Shown here: positions 1 through 5,548 of the stretch, in pieces | How the letters are laid out: each line of letters begins with the position of its first letter | Numbering within the stretch: the stretch's first letter is position 1 | Assembly: GCA_964386405.1 (NCBI GenBank) | Contig: CAYLRW010000079.1 | Span: forward strand, 1 to 6,045 | Direction of reading: 5' to 3' | DNA: 6,045 bases | DNA from: RZYP01 sp964386405 | GTDB lineage: Bacteria; Bacillota; Negativicutes; Acidaminococcales; Acidaminococcaceae | Program-made: the position numbers and the translations under genes | The notes under the pieces: generated by a model | Databases searched by the model: none | Seen by the model: the letters and a program-made list of their open reading frames with translations, nothing else | Told to the model about the DNA's origin: nothing

Positions 1-14
1 GAGTTTTAATTAAG

Positions 15-52
15 AAGCCTTCTGCTTTAGGGTCAAAGCGGAAGGTTTTTTT
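15..52 (+). terminator. Intrinsic terminator of an upstream gene
   Basis: An 11-bp stem pairs 18-28 (CCTTCTGCTTT) with 35-45 (AAAGCGGAAGG), with one T-G wobble and a six-base loop (AGGGTC). A run of seven T follows at 46-52. The stem can be extended by A-T pairs between the bases just before it and the T run. No coding sequence precedes it in the window, so it most likely ends a + strand gene lying before position 1 and isolates the next gene transcriptionally. Confidence 0.85.
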
Positions 53-100
53 GTTTTTAAAACGCAAAAGCAAGTTGTAAAATACGTTTTTGGTAAAAAT

Positions 101-117
101 ATTACGATAATGGTAAT
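101..117. promoter_or_regulatory. Short inverted repeat upstream of the PHP-gene promoter, possible operator
   Basis: ATTAC (101-105) and GTAAT (113-117) are perfect 5-bp inverted arms around the 7-base core GATAATG. The centre lies about 40 bases upstream of the extended -10 at 142-150, a position where a DNA-binding regulator could act. The arms are short and AT-rich, so chance is a real alternative. The core loosely recalls GATAAT repeats of Fur-family boxes, but the match is too partial to name a regulator. Confidence 0.2.
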
Positions 118-141
118 GCTTATTTATGTTTCTGCAATGGA

Positions 142-150
142 TGCTAGAAT
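142..150 (+). promoter_or_regulatory. Extended -10 promoter for the PHP-domain gene
   Basis: TGCTAGAAT is an extended -10 element (TGn followed by TAGAAT, 5 of 6 matches to TATAAT). No good -35 is seen 16-18 bases upstream, which is common for extended -10 promoters. Transcription would start near 157, leaving a leader of about 93 bases. That leader begins with a possible 8-bp hairpin (159-166 with 171-178, loop TATG). A second weak AT-rich hairpin (208-229) ends just before the ribosome binding site at 233-238. Confidence 0.45.
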
Positions 151-249
151 AAAATATAAGGGAAAGTATGCTTTCTTTATAAAACTTGTTATTTATGAAG
201 TGAACTCGCTGAAAAAATTAAATTTTAGCAGAAGGAGGGCATTGCTTCT

Positions 250-1032
250 ATGATTGATATTCATACTCACCTAATTGATGGCGCAAAAGATCTGGAAACT
301 TCGCTCACCCTTTTGCGCATAGCCGAAGAAGCTGGCACGACGGATATTATTGCTACGCCGATAATAAGTACAAGCATGAATTTTGCAGAGTGGCGTTTGA
401 TTAGAGAAAAAACAGAGAACTTGCAAATGGCTGCTAAGGCTGCAGGAATTTCTTTGAATATTTATGCCGGAGCAGAGTTGGAGATGGACAGGAACCTTTT
501 GGGCATTCTGAGGACAGGACAGGAAGACTACTGTTTGGCTGGCAGCCGCTATATACTGATCAAGCTGCCGCAAAATACGATCCCCAGCTATGCCGAAGAA
601 TTTTTCTATGAAATTCAGGTCAAGGAATTGATACCGGTCGTCGCTCACCCCGAACGGCACTACTGCTTGGTAAAAAACCCGGAAATACTGCACCATTGGA
701 TGAAAGAAAGCGGCGTGTTGGTGCAGAGCAACGTGGACAGCTTCAGCTACAAATTCGGCATAGAGGTCAAGAACTTTGCTGAGCTGCTGCTGAGAAACAA
801 TATGGTGAATTTTCTTGGGTCCGATGCTGAAAGCATCGAAAGGCGCAGTACTGATACCCTCGCTTCCATGAAGCTGCTCAGGGAAAGATTTGCACCGGAA
901 ATTTTGGAGAGAATCTCTGATACTAATGCACGTGCGATTATCGAAAACAGGTATCTTGATGTGCATGTGCCAAAAGAGCTTTGTCTGCCGTATGAAAAAT
1001 CGAAAAGCTTTTTGAGCAGACTTTTTGGGTGA
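250..1032 (+). CDS. CpsB/CapC/YwqE-family PHP-domain protein (tyrosine-phosphatase-like) with altered metal site
   Basis: This 260-residue protein has the length and layout of the CpsB/CapC/YwqE family: manganese-dependent PHP-fold phosphatases that dephosphorylate bacterial tyrosine kinases controlling capsule or exopolysaccharide. Retained family motifs are the N-terminal HxH (H5, H7), the DGAKD loop (D10), GAE (E76), AHPER (H133-R136) and SD (D192). The C-terminal SFLSRLFG tail also resembles family members. Three usual ligand positions differ: ATPH reads ATPI (I38), the LIE glutamate reads K105, and SDxH reads SDAE (E194). About four residues are missing between H7 and the DG pair. Fold assignment is secure, but phosphatase activity is doubtful. 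The start ATG follows AGGAGG at 233-238 by 11 bases. No BY-kinase or polymer-synthesis gene is in the window, and the gene appears to be transcribed alone. Confidence 0.85.
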   Translation: MIDIHTHLIDGAKDLETSLTLLRIAEEAGTTDIIATPIISTSMNFAEWRLIREKTENLQMAAKAAGISLNIYAGAELEMDRNLLGILRTGQEDYCLAGSRYILIKLPQNTIPSYAEEFFYEIQVKELIPVVAHPERHYCLVKNPEILHHWMKESGVLVQSNVDSFSYKFGIEVKNFAELLLRNNMVNFLGSDAESIERRSTDTLASMKLLRERFAPEILERISDTNARAIIENRYLDVHVPKELCLPYEKSKSFLSRLFG

Positions 1033-1099
1033 ACAAGAAAGTGTGGAGCAGTTTTCACAGCAAATATTCTTTAAATTAAAATTTCTGTTTAGAAGGGAT

Positions 1100-1128
1100 T
1101 TCACACCTCTTTATAGAAAAGATAGCAT
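1100..1128 (+). promoter_or_regulatory. Candidate promoter of the small gene, overlapping a palindrome
   Basis: TTCACA (1100-1105, 5 of 6 to TTGACA) lies 17 bases before TAGCAT (1123-1128, 4 of 6 to TATAAT). Transcription would start near 1135, giving a leader of about 40 bases. The -10 is part of the perfect 12-bp palindrome TAGCATATGCTA (1123-1134), which sits where a repressor dimer would block RNA polymerase. Regulation by such a protein is inference. Confidence 0.4.
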
Positions 1129-1174
1129 ATGCTAACACAAACGGTTAATTATGCTTCAAAGAGAGGTGATGATT

Positions 1175-1339
1175 ATGTTTAAAGTCTATGAAAAAGACGG
1201 CAGATACTTTTTTGAGTATGGTATGAAGAGAATTGAAACCACGGAATTGATCGATGAGGATTTGGTAGTTCACGACAAGGATTTCGGCTATATTTATAAG
1301 AGCAAACTCATTTGCGAATATCGAGTCCCGGAAGAATAG
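1175..1339 (+). CDS. Small acidic hypothetical protein, 54 residues
   Basis: I do not recognise this protein. It begins MFKVYEKDGRYFFEYG and ends EYRVPEE. It is rich in aromatic and charged residues, acidic overall, without cysteine pairs, signal peptide or membrane segment, and looks like a compact beta-rich cytosolic protein. The ATG at 1175 is preferred because GAGAGG (1161-1166) lies 8 bases upstream. In-frame ATGs at 1151 and 1169 are too early for that site. A candidate promoter precedes it, and a strong terminator lies about 100 bases downstream, so it may be a one-gene unit. The good ribosome binding site and ordinary composition make it likely real. Because it is short, comparison with relatives is needed to be certain. 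Confidence 0.6.
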   Translation: MFKVYEKDGRYFFEYGMKRIETTELIDEDLVVHDKDFGYIYKSKLICEYRVPEE

Positions 1340-1396
1340 GCGAGCAAAGCGATTAGGAAGACCAAACGGAAATAATAATTTTGAGAAAAGTTTAGT

Positions 1397-1425
1397 TTTA
1401 CATTTATTACCAAACAATCTATAAT
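1397..1425 (+). promoter_or_regulatory. Near-consensus promoter with no gene directly behind it
   Basis: TTTACA (1397-1402, 5 of 6) and a perfect TATAAT (1420-1425) are separated by 17 bases, the best-matching two-element promoter in the window. Transcription would begin around 1431-1433, only about five bases before the terminator stem at 1437. It lies in an otherwise gene-free stretch (1340-1617). Confidence 0.5.
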
Positions 1426-1431
1426 TAAGCA

Positions 1432-1478
1432 GGGACAAAGAAGTTATCAGCGGGACAGCTGCGTAACTTCTTTTTTTT
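1432..1478 (+). ncRNA. Possible tiny RNA or aborted leader of about 47 bases
   Basis: If the near-consensus promoter at 1397-1425 is active, its transcript runs from about 1432 straight into the terminator ending at 1478. It would consist almost only of the terminator hairpin with a five-base 5' tail. There is no room for a standard riboswitch or for an antiterminator arm upstream of the stem, and I recognise no known RNA family. It is listed only because promoter and terminator are both good and nothing lies between them. Confidence 0.2.
1437..1478 (+). terminator. Strong intrinsic terminator after the small gene
   Basis: A 10-bp stem pairs 1437-1446 (AAAGAAGTTA) with 1464-1473 (TAACTTCTTT). 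An inner 4-bp stem pairs CAGC (1448-1451) with GCTG (1458-1461) around the loop GGGACA. Eight T follow at 1471-1478. Only the + strand has a proper U tract, so it acts rightward. It can end transcripts from the small gene at 1175 and would separate them from the operon starting at 1618. The bases from 1479 to 1579 hold nothing further that I recognise apart from one repeat copy. Confidence 0.9.
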
Positions 1479-1579
1479 ATGTTCGGTTCATCCAATTACC
1501 TATGCAAACAATCACTAGCAGGATAAACAGATTAATGGCTTCACAGTTGGCTCTTCTGCTGGTACTAAGGCGACTAGCG

Positions 1580-1588
1580 TGTTATAAT
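1580..1588 (+). promoter_or_regulatory. Extended -10 promoter of the hydrolase-transporter-racemase operon
   Basis: TGTTATAAT contains the TGn extension and a perfect TATAAT at 1583-1588. The best -35 at acceptable spacing is weak (CTGGTA at 1559-1564, 3 of 6). Transcription should start near 1595, only about 20 bases before the first gene, so a long regulatory leader such as a riboswitch is excluded for this promoter. Control would have to come from a protein acting on DNA, or from read-through past the terminator upstream. Confidence 0.65.
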
Positions 1589-1601
1589 GGAGAGAATTTA
1601 A

Positions 1602-1609
1602 AGGTGGAG
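1602..1609 (+). promoter_or_regulatory. Ribosome binding site that favours the TTG start at 1618
   Basis: AGGTGGAG at 1602-1609 places its GGAG core 8 bases before TTG 1618. It touches the GTG at 1609, which would therefore be too close. The ATG at 1645 has only a poor site before it, although it matches the start position of the downstream paralogue. Confidence 0.5.
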
Positions 1610-1617
1610 TGGTTACT

Positions 1618-2493
1618 TTGACTAAATTAAAGAATGGCGACGGTATGGTCTGGCCTTTTGGCAAACGTATCGCGCTCATGCTAACTTTTGATTTTGATGC
1701 TGAACTTTTGCGTTATTCCGTGATTGGTAAGGAAGCTACTGGTTTTGCCGATATTTCCAGAGGCAAGTACGGTCCGGATGAAGGGTTGCAGCGTTGCCTT
1801 GATATGCTGGCACGCCAAAATCTGCACACGACTTTTTTTGTGCCGGGCAGGGTGGCAGAGCTCTATCCTAAGCAGGTGGCGCAAATTGCCGAGGCCGGTC
1901 ACGAGCTCGCCTATCATGGTTATGAACACGATAATCGTGTGGGAATTCCTGCGGAAGAAGAGAACAACAATATGGCGAAGAGTGAAGAGCTTCTGAGCAA
2001 GTTCAGCGCACGCAAGATTGTTGGTTACCGCGGGCCCTTGGATGTAATGCAGAATTGCAGCCTCGAACTTATGCAAAAGCGCGGTTATTTATACGGATCG
2101 ACCATGAAAGACTGCGACTGGGCCTATCTGCATGAAGGATGCGGGGCGGAAACGCCGATTGTGGAGCTTCCTACTGAACCGACTTTTGATGATTTTTCTT
2201 TTTATTATTTTTCTTACGCTGATAACGCTACTATTACTTGCAGTTATCCGAGCGAGTACGTTTATGACATATGGAAAGACAATTTTGATGAACTAGCGAA
2301 TGAAAACGACAAGGTAATGGTACTGAAACTGCATCCGCAATTGATTGGGCGATCCAGCCGCATCCGTATGGTTGAACGCTTTCTTGCCTATGCGAGAGCT
2401 AATGGCGCCTGGGTAGCGAGCTGTGAAGAAGTGGCAAGCTATGTGCTGGATTTTTATCAGAAGGGTGGTGCTGATCATGCAATGGCCCGATAA
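1618..2493 (+). CDS. CE4/polysaccharide deacetylase-fold hydrolase A (HpPgdA/cyclic imide hydrolase type)
   Basis: This cytosolic enzyme of about 291 residues (282 if ATG 1645 is used) has a NodB/CE4 fold. In residues from TTG 1618, TFDFD gives the catalytic/metal aspartates D25 and D27, and YHGYEH gives metal histidines H100 and H104. YRGP (R138) is motif 3, and LHPQLIGR (H239) is the C-terminal active-site histidine motif. No signal peptide or membrane segment is seen, which argues against an exported peptidoglycan deacetylase. The subfamily with SRGKYG and GHELAYHGYEH signatures includes H. pylori PgdA and, from memory, Pseudomonas cyclic imide hydrolase, which opens cyclic C-N rings. It is first in the operon and overlaps its paralogue by 17 bases. 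A hydrolase acting on amide, imide or ureide bonds is well supported, but the substrate is unknown. Confidence 0.85.
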   Translation: MTKLKNGDGMVWPFGKRIALMLTFDFDAELLRYSVIGKEATGFADISRGKYGPDEGLQRCLDMLARQNLHTTFFVPGRVAELYPKQVAQIAEAGHELAYHGYEHDNRVGIPAEEENNNMAKSEELLSKFSARKIVGYRGPLDVMQNCSLELMQKRGYLYGSTMKDCDWAYLHEGCGAETPIVELPTEPTFDDFSFYYFSYADNATITCSYPSEYVYDIWKDNFDELANENDKVMVLKLHPQLIGRSSRIRMVERFLAYARANGAWVASCEEVASYVLDFYQKGGADHAMAR

Positions 2494-3301
2494 GAAACGG
2501 ATAGCGGTGCTGCTGTCTTTTGACATTGATGGCGAGACGCTGTGGCTTACACGTAATCCCATCAACCGGCAGCACTTGACCAATCTTTCGCGCGGACGCT
2601 ATGCAACCAAGCAAGGTCTGCCGAGAATTCTTCGCATGCTGGAAGAAGAAAACCTTCAGGCAACCTTCTTTACGCCTGCTTATATAGCAGAGCTGCATCC
2701 GGAGGTGCTAAAGGAGATTGCTGAGCAAGGCCATGAAATAGGTTACCATGGCTATATGCATGAAGTAATGCCCACCTATGAGGAAGAACGGGCACTGATG
2801 GACAAAGCAGAGAAAATTATTAAAGATATTACGGGGCAGCAGATGTGCGGCGCGCGTATGCCGGATGGCATCATCCATGATTTCCATTTGCAGCTGTGGC
2901 TGGAGCGCGGGTACATTTATTCCTCCAATTGGCGCAATAACGACGGACCGTTCCTGCATAAATTGCACGGCAGCGAGATACCGCTGGTGGAATTGCCCAA
3001 GGACGGTATTGTCGATGATACCAGCTATGATATGTATACGCTGCAGGAACCGGTTCATTATTATTTGAAGAGTGGCCGCGAAATGGTACAGATTTGGCGT
3101 GAAGAGTTTGACGGTTTGGCGGAAGAGGGTCGCATGATGAATTTTGTAATGCATCCTCAGTTTATTGGCCGCCCCGGGTATGTAAGAGCTTTGCGGGATT
3201 TTATTCACTATGCGAAAGCAAATGGAGCATGGCTGACCACGGATAAAGCGGCAGCTGAATATGTCTTGGCACAGCATGGTTATGAAGCTGCACCTAAATA
3301 A
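2477..3301 (+). CDS. CE4/polysaccharide deacetylase-fold hydrolase B, paralogue of A
   Basis: This 274-residue protein aligns along its full length with the preceding one (MQWPDKKRIAVLLSFD against MVWPFGKRIALMLTFD at the N-termini). Key residues are D16 and D18 (SFDID), H91 and H95 (YHGYMH), R127 (ARMPDG, replacing YRGP of the paralogue) and H226 (MHPQFIGR). The ATG at 2477 is chosen because AAGGGTGG (2461-2468) lies 8 bases upstream and because it matches the paralogue's conserved start. An earlier in-frame ATG at 2423 would add 18 residues inside the upstream gene. The reading frame overlaps the previous gene by 17 bases, suggesting translational coupling. No export signal is present. The two may form one hetero-oligomer or act on different ring substrates; both ideas are inference. 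Confidence 0.85.
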   Translation: MQWPDKKRIAVLLSFDIDGETLWLTRNPINRQHLTNLSRGRYATKQGLPRILRMLEEENLQATFFTPAYIAELHPEVLKEIAEQGHEIGYHGYMHEVMPTYEEERALMDKAEKIIKDITGQQMCGARMPDGIIHDFHLQLWLERGYIYSSNWRNNDGPFLHKLHGSEIPLVELPKDGIVDDTSYDMYTLQEPVHYYLKSGREMVQIWREEFDGLAEEGRMMNFVMHPQFIGRPGYVRALRDFIHYAKANGAWLTTDKAAAEYVLAQHGYEAAPK

Positions 3302-3325
3302 GGGTTAGCAATATATAAGAAAAAA

Positions 3326-3330
3326 AGGGG
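3326..3330 (+). promoter_or_regulatory. Ribosome binding site that decides the binding-protein start
   Basis: AGGGG at 3326-3330 lies 8 bases before ATG 3339 but only 2 bases before ATG 3333, so 3339 is the better start. The protein then opens MKKSFLSLIA, a normal lipoprotein signal. Confidence 0.55.
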
Positions 3331-3338
3331 AAATGAAG

Positions 3339-4157
3339 ATGAAAAAAAGTTTTTTGAGTTTGATTGCAGTGTCCATGTTAGCACTCGCGGTAGCAGGGTG
3401 CGGCGGCGATTCTAAGAAAGAGGCGGCAAAAGCAACCAATGGTAAATTGACGGTAGCTATCAACGCAACATTCCCGCCGTTCGAATCGGTTAAGGAAGGC
3501 ACTAAGGATTATCAGGGTGTCGACATTGACATTGCCAAATATATCGGCAAGAAGATGAATAAAGAAATCGTTTTCAGTGACATGAAATTTGCTTCTTTGG
3601 TACCAACTCTGCAAAGCGGCCGTGCAGATCTAATTATTTCTGGTATTTCTCCAACCGCTGAGCGTCAAAAGGTTGTGGACTTTTCCAAACCGTACTATTT
3701 CCCGATGAATGCTATTATCTGTAAGAAAGATGCCAACCTTGATACGCTAGATAAATTAAAAGGCAAGAAGGCAGGCGCTTCCATGGGCACCACCTATTGC
3801 AAAGCTTTGCAAGCTGCTGGCGGTATTGAAGTAGCTGAACTCGACAGCACTCCTTTAGTAGTGCAGGATATTCTTAATGGCCGTCTGGATGCCGGTATGT
3901 TTGACTCTGCTCAAGCGTCTGTCTTTGTCAAAGAAAATCCGCAGCTCGAAATGCACGTGATCCAAGCTCCGATTACTCTTGATGACACTTTCGCTATTGC
4001 TTTCCCAAAAGGTTCCAAAGATGCTGCTGAAGTTAATAAGATTCTGGCAGAAATGCGCACCAACGGAGAACTGCACAAGATTTTGGTAGCTCATCTGGGT
4101 GAGACACAAGCTAAACAATATGAGGATGTTGTAGCTAAACTTGATATTGCCAAGTAG
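3339..4157 (+). CDS. Amino acid ABC transporter substrate-binding lipoprotein (SBP family 3)
   Basis: This is a 272-residue extracellular solute receptor of the polar amino acid uptake family (PF00497). Residues 1-20 are a signal peptide with a lipobox (VAGC), so C21 would be lipidated after cleavage and anchor the protein outside the membrane. Family motifs run in order: FPPFES (46-51, ligand aromatic), YQGVDIDIAKYI (58-69), TAER (R109, which in relatives clamps the ligand carboxylate), VDFSKPYY (113-120) and LDAGMFDS (D189, which in relatives contacts the alpha-amino group). Retention of R109 and D189 suggests a free alpha-amino acid or close analogue. It starts 37 bases after hydrolase B and is followed 10 bases later by the permease. 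The exact ligand cannot be inferred. Confidence 0.93.
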   Translation: MKKSFLSLIAVSMLALAVAGCGGDSKKEAAKATNGKLTVAINATFPPFESVKEGTKDYQGVDIDIAKYIGKKMNKEIVFSDMKFASLVPTLQSGRADLIISGISPTAERQKVVDFSKPYYFPMNAIICKKDANLDTLDKLKGKKAGASMGTTYCKALQAAGGIEVAELDSTPLVVQDILNGRLDAGMFDSAQASVFVKENPQLEMHVIQAPITLDDTFAIAFPKGSKDAAEVNKILAEMRTNGELHKILVAHLGETQAKQYEDVVAKLDIAK

Positions 4158-4167
4158 GAGATAGATT

Positions 4168-4824
4168 ATGCTAGATTTTGCCGTTCTTCAACCCTATATG
4201 CCGTTGTTGTTTTCTTCAGTATGGATTACGCTGAAATTCACTTTTTTCTCTACGATTTTGGGATTCCTGGGCGGGTTCATACTGGCCTTGATTACTTTGT
4301 CTAAAAAGTATGTGTATGTTAAACTGGCTGAAATTTATATTTCCATCTTCAGGGGTACGCCGTTATTGGTACAGCTGATGCTGATTTATTTTGCCACGCC
4401 GCAGCTGACTTCGTTTACTATCAGCGCGCTGCAGGCTGGTGTACTGGCTTTTGGCCTTAACTCTGCGGCCTATATTTCCGAAGCTCTGCGCGGCGGTATT
4501 CTTTCGGTAGACAGAGGGCAATGGGAAGGCGCAATGTCCTTGGGCGTGCCTAAGCATAAAATGCTTTTGGATATTATTCTGCCGCAGGCCATCAAAAATG
4601 CGCTGCCTTCTCTGGTCAATGAAAGTATCATGCTGCTGAAGGATTCCAGCTTGGTTTCTGTTATCGGCGTAGCTGATACCTTGCGTTGGGCTGATCTGAT
4701 TCAGGCTAAAACTTTCCGCGCTTTTGAGGCGTTTATAGTGGCTGCCACCGTTTACTACATTTTGGTCATGGCTTTGAACGCTTTTGGCCGTTATCTCGAA
4801 AGGCGGGTGAGGGTCAGTGATTAG
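4168..4824 (+). CDS. Polar amino acid ABC transporter permease (His/Glu/Gln/Arg/opine family)
   Basis: This 218-residue inner-membrane protein has hydrophobic segments at about 14-44, 55-77, 86-104, 155-170 and 187-206. FRGTPLLVQL (61-70) is the family hallmark. The cytoplasmic EAA loop (about 118-139, GQWEGAMSLG to IILPQ) docks on the ATPase; the usual EAA reads EGA here, a mild variation. Length is normal for the family. Only one permease gene is present, so the channel is probably a homodimer. AGGAG at 4156-4160 lies 7 bases before the ATG. The end overlaps the ATPase gene by 8 bases, tying their translation together. Confidence 0.95.
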   Translation: MLDFAVLQPYMPLLFSSVWITLKFTFFSTILGFLGGFILALITLSKKYVYVKLAEIYISIFRGTPLLVQLMLIYFATPQLTSFTISALQAGVLAFGLNSAAYISEALRGGILSVDRGQWEGAMSLGVPKHKMLLDIILPQAIKNALPSLVNESIMLLKDSSLVSVIGVADTLRWADLIQAKTFRAFEAFIVAATVYYILVMALNAFGRYLERRVRVSD

Positions 4825-5539
4825 AATCGAAAACCTCACTAAGTCTTTTGGTTCTTTGGAAGTGCTGAAAGGTGTCAATCTAAATATTGATAAAGGACAG
4901 GTTGTGACCATCATTGGCCCTTCCGGGTCGGGCAAATCGACCCTGCTGCGCTGCATTAATCTGTTGGAGCAGCCTACGGGCGGTTCTATTTTCTTCAAAG
5001 GTCAGGATATTGTGCATGAAGCGGTGAAGATTGAAGATGTGCGCAAGAATGCCTGCATGGTTTTTCAGCACTTTAATCTCTTCAGTAACATGACTGTTTT
5101 GGGAAATATGACTTATGCGCCAAGAGTAGTTAACAAATTGTCAAAGCAGGCCGCAGAAGAAAAAGCTGTGGAATTGCTGAAAAGGGTAGGACTGCTGGAG
5201 AAGAAAGATGTTTACCCGAGCCGCTTGTCCGGTGGTCAGAAACAAAGGGTAGCGATTGCTCGCGCTCTTGCCATGGAGCCGGAGGTCTTGCTATTGGATG
5301 AACCGACTTCCGCGCTTGATCCGGAGATGGTCAAAGAGGTACTGGATGTAATCAAAAGTTTGGCTGATACCGGTATTACAATGGTTCTGGTAACGCACGA
5401 AATGGGCTTTGCCAGGGATGTATCAGATGTAGTGCATTTTATGGACGAAGGCTGTCTGGTGGAAAGCGGGAATCCGCGCGATTTCTTTACGCAGCCGCAG
5501 ACGGAACGTGCCAGAAAATTTTTGTCGACAATCATTTAA
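4817..5539 (+). CDS. Polar amino acid ABC transporter ATPase (GlnQ type)
   Basis: This 240-residue cytoplasmic ATP-binding subunit is complete and of normal length. It shows Walker A GPSGSGKST (34-42), Q-loop Q84, signature LSGGQ (137-141), Walker B VLLLDE (157-162), D-loop SALD (165-168) and switch histidine H194. All catalytic residues are present, so it should power import as a dimer with the permease upstream. The start is GTG 4817, inside the permease's last codons, with a purine-rich GGGTGAG at 4805-4811 as binding site. The family is certain; the transported amino acid is not indicated by this subunit. Confidence 0.95.
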   Translation: MIRIENLTKSFGSLEVLKGVNLNIDKGQVVTIIGPSGSGKSTLLRCINLLEQPTGGSIFFKGQDIVHEAVKIEDVRKNACMVFQHFNLFSNMTVLGNMTYAPRVVNKLSKQAAEEKAVELLKRVGLLEKKDVYPSRLSGGQKQRVAIARALAMEPEVLLLDEPTSALDPEMVKEVLDVIKSLADTGITMVLVTHEMGFARDVSDVVHFMDEGCLVESGNPRDFFTQPQTERARKFLSTII

Positions 5540-5548
5540 GAGGCGCTT

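Larger units (their letters stand above)
1406..1522 (+). repeat. Pair of imperfect direct repeats in the gene-free stretch
   Basis: Copy one (1406-1433) reads ATTAC CAAACAATC, then AGCAGG at 1428-1433. Copy two (1495-1522) reads ATTACC, four bases, CAAACAATC (1505-1513), then AGCAGG at 1517-1522. The 9-base core CAAACAATC is identical, the order of the three blocks is kept, and the copies are 94 bases apart. The spacing between blocks differs. This may be a degraded local duplication or paired protein sites. Chance similarity in AT-rich DNA is possible. Confidence 0.3.

Noticed and set aside
1033..1099. Possible terminator after the PHP-domain gene
   Set aside because: The AT-rich stretch has only a short AAATT/AATTT pairing with no GC stem and no U tract. 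How this transcript ends is unclear from the sequence.
271..1104. Long open frame on the - strand opposite the PHP-domain gene (277 codons)
   Set aside because: It mirrors the coding strand of a gene with clear family motifs and a good ribosome binding site. Its translation is rich in Cys, His, Phe and Ser without any recognisable domain.
1145..1495. Open frame on the - strand covering the small gene and the terminator (116 codons)
   Set aside because: It would read through the complement of the terminator poly-T near its start (IKKRSY), has no recognisable domain, and its start signal is weaker than that of the + strand small gene. It cannot be excluded completely.
1479..1617. Possible riboswitch or T-box leader before the operon
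   Set aside because: The likely promoter lies about 20 bases before the start codon, there is no second terminator hairpin, and no specifier or T-box-like sequence is seen.
1724..1996. Second + strand open frame inside hydrolase A (90 codons)
   Set aside because: It is out of frame with the conserved CE4 motifs, rich in Arg, Trp and Cys, and lacks a ribosome binding site.
2708..3277. Open frame on the - strand opposite hydrolase B (189 codons)
   Set aside because: It is a shadow of a gene with intact catalytic motifs, and no domain or operon context supports it.
4363..4998. Open frame on the - strand spanning the permease and ATPase genes (211 codons)
   Set aside because: It crosses two certain genes and its composition is that of an antisense shadow (basic, Gln- and Ser-rich).
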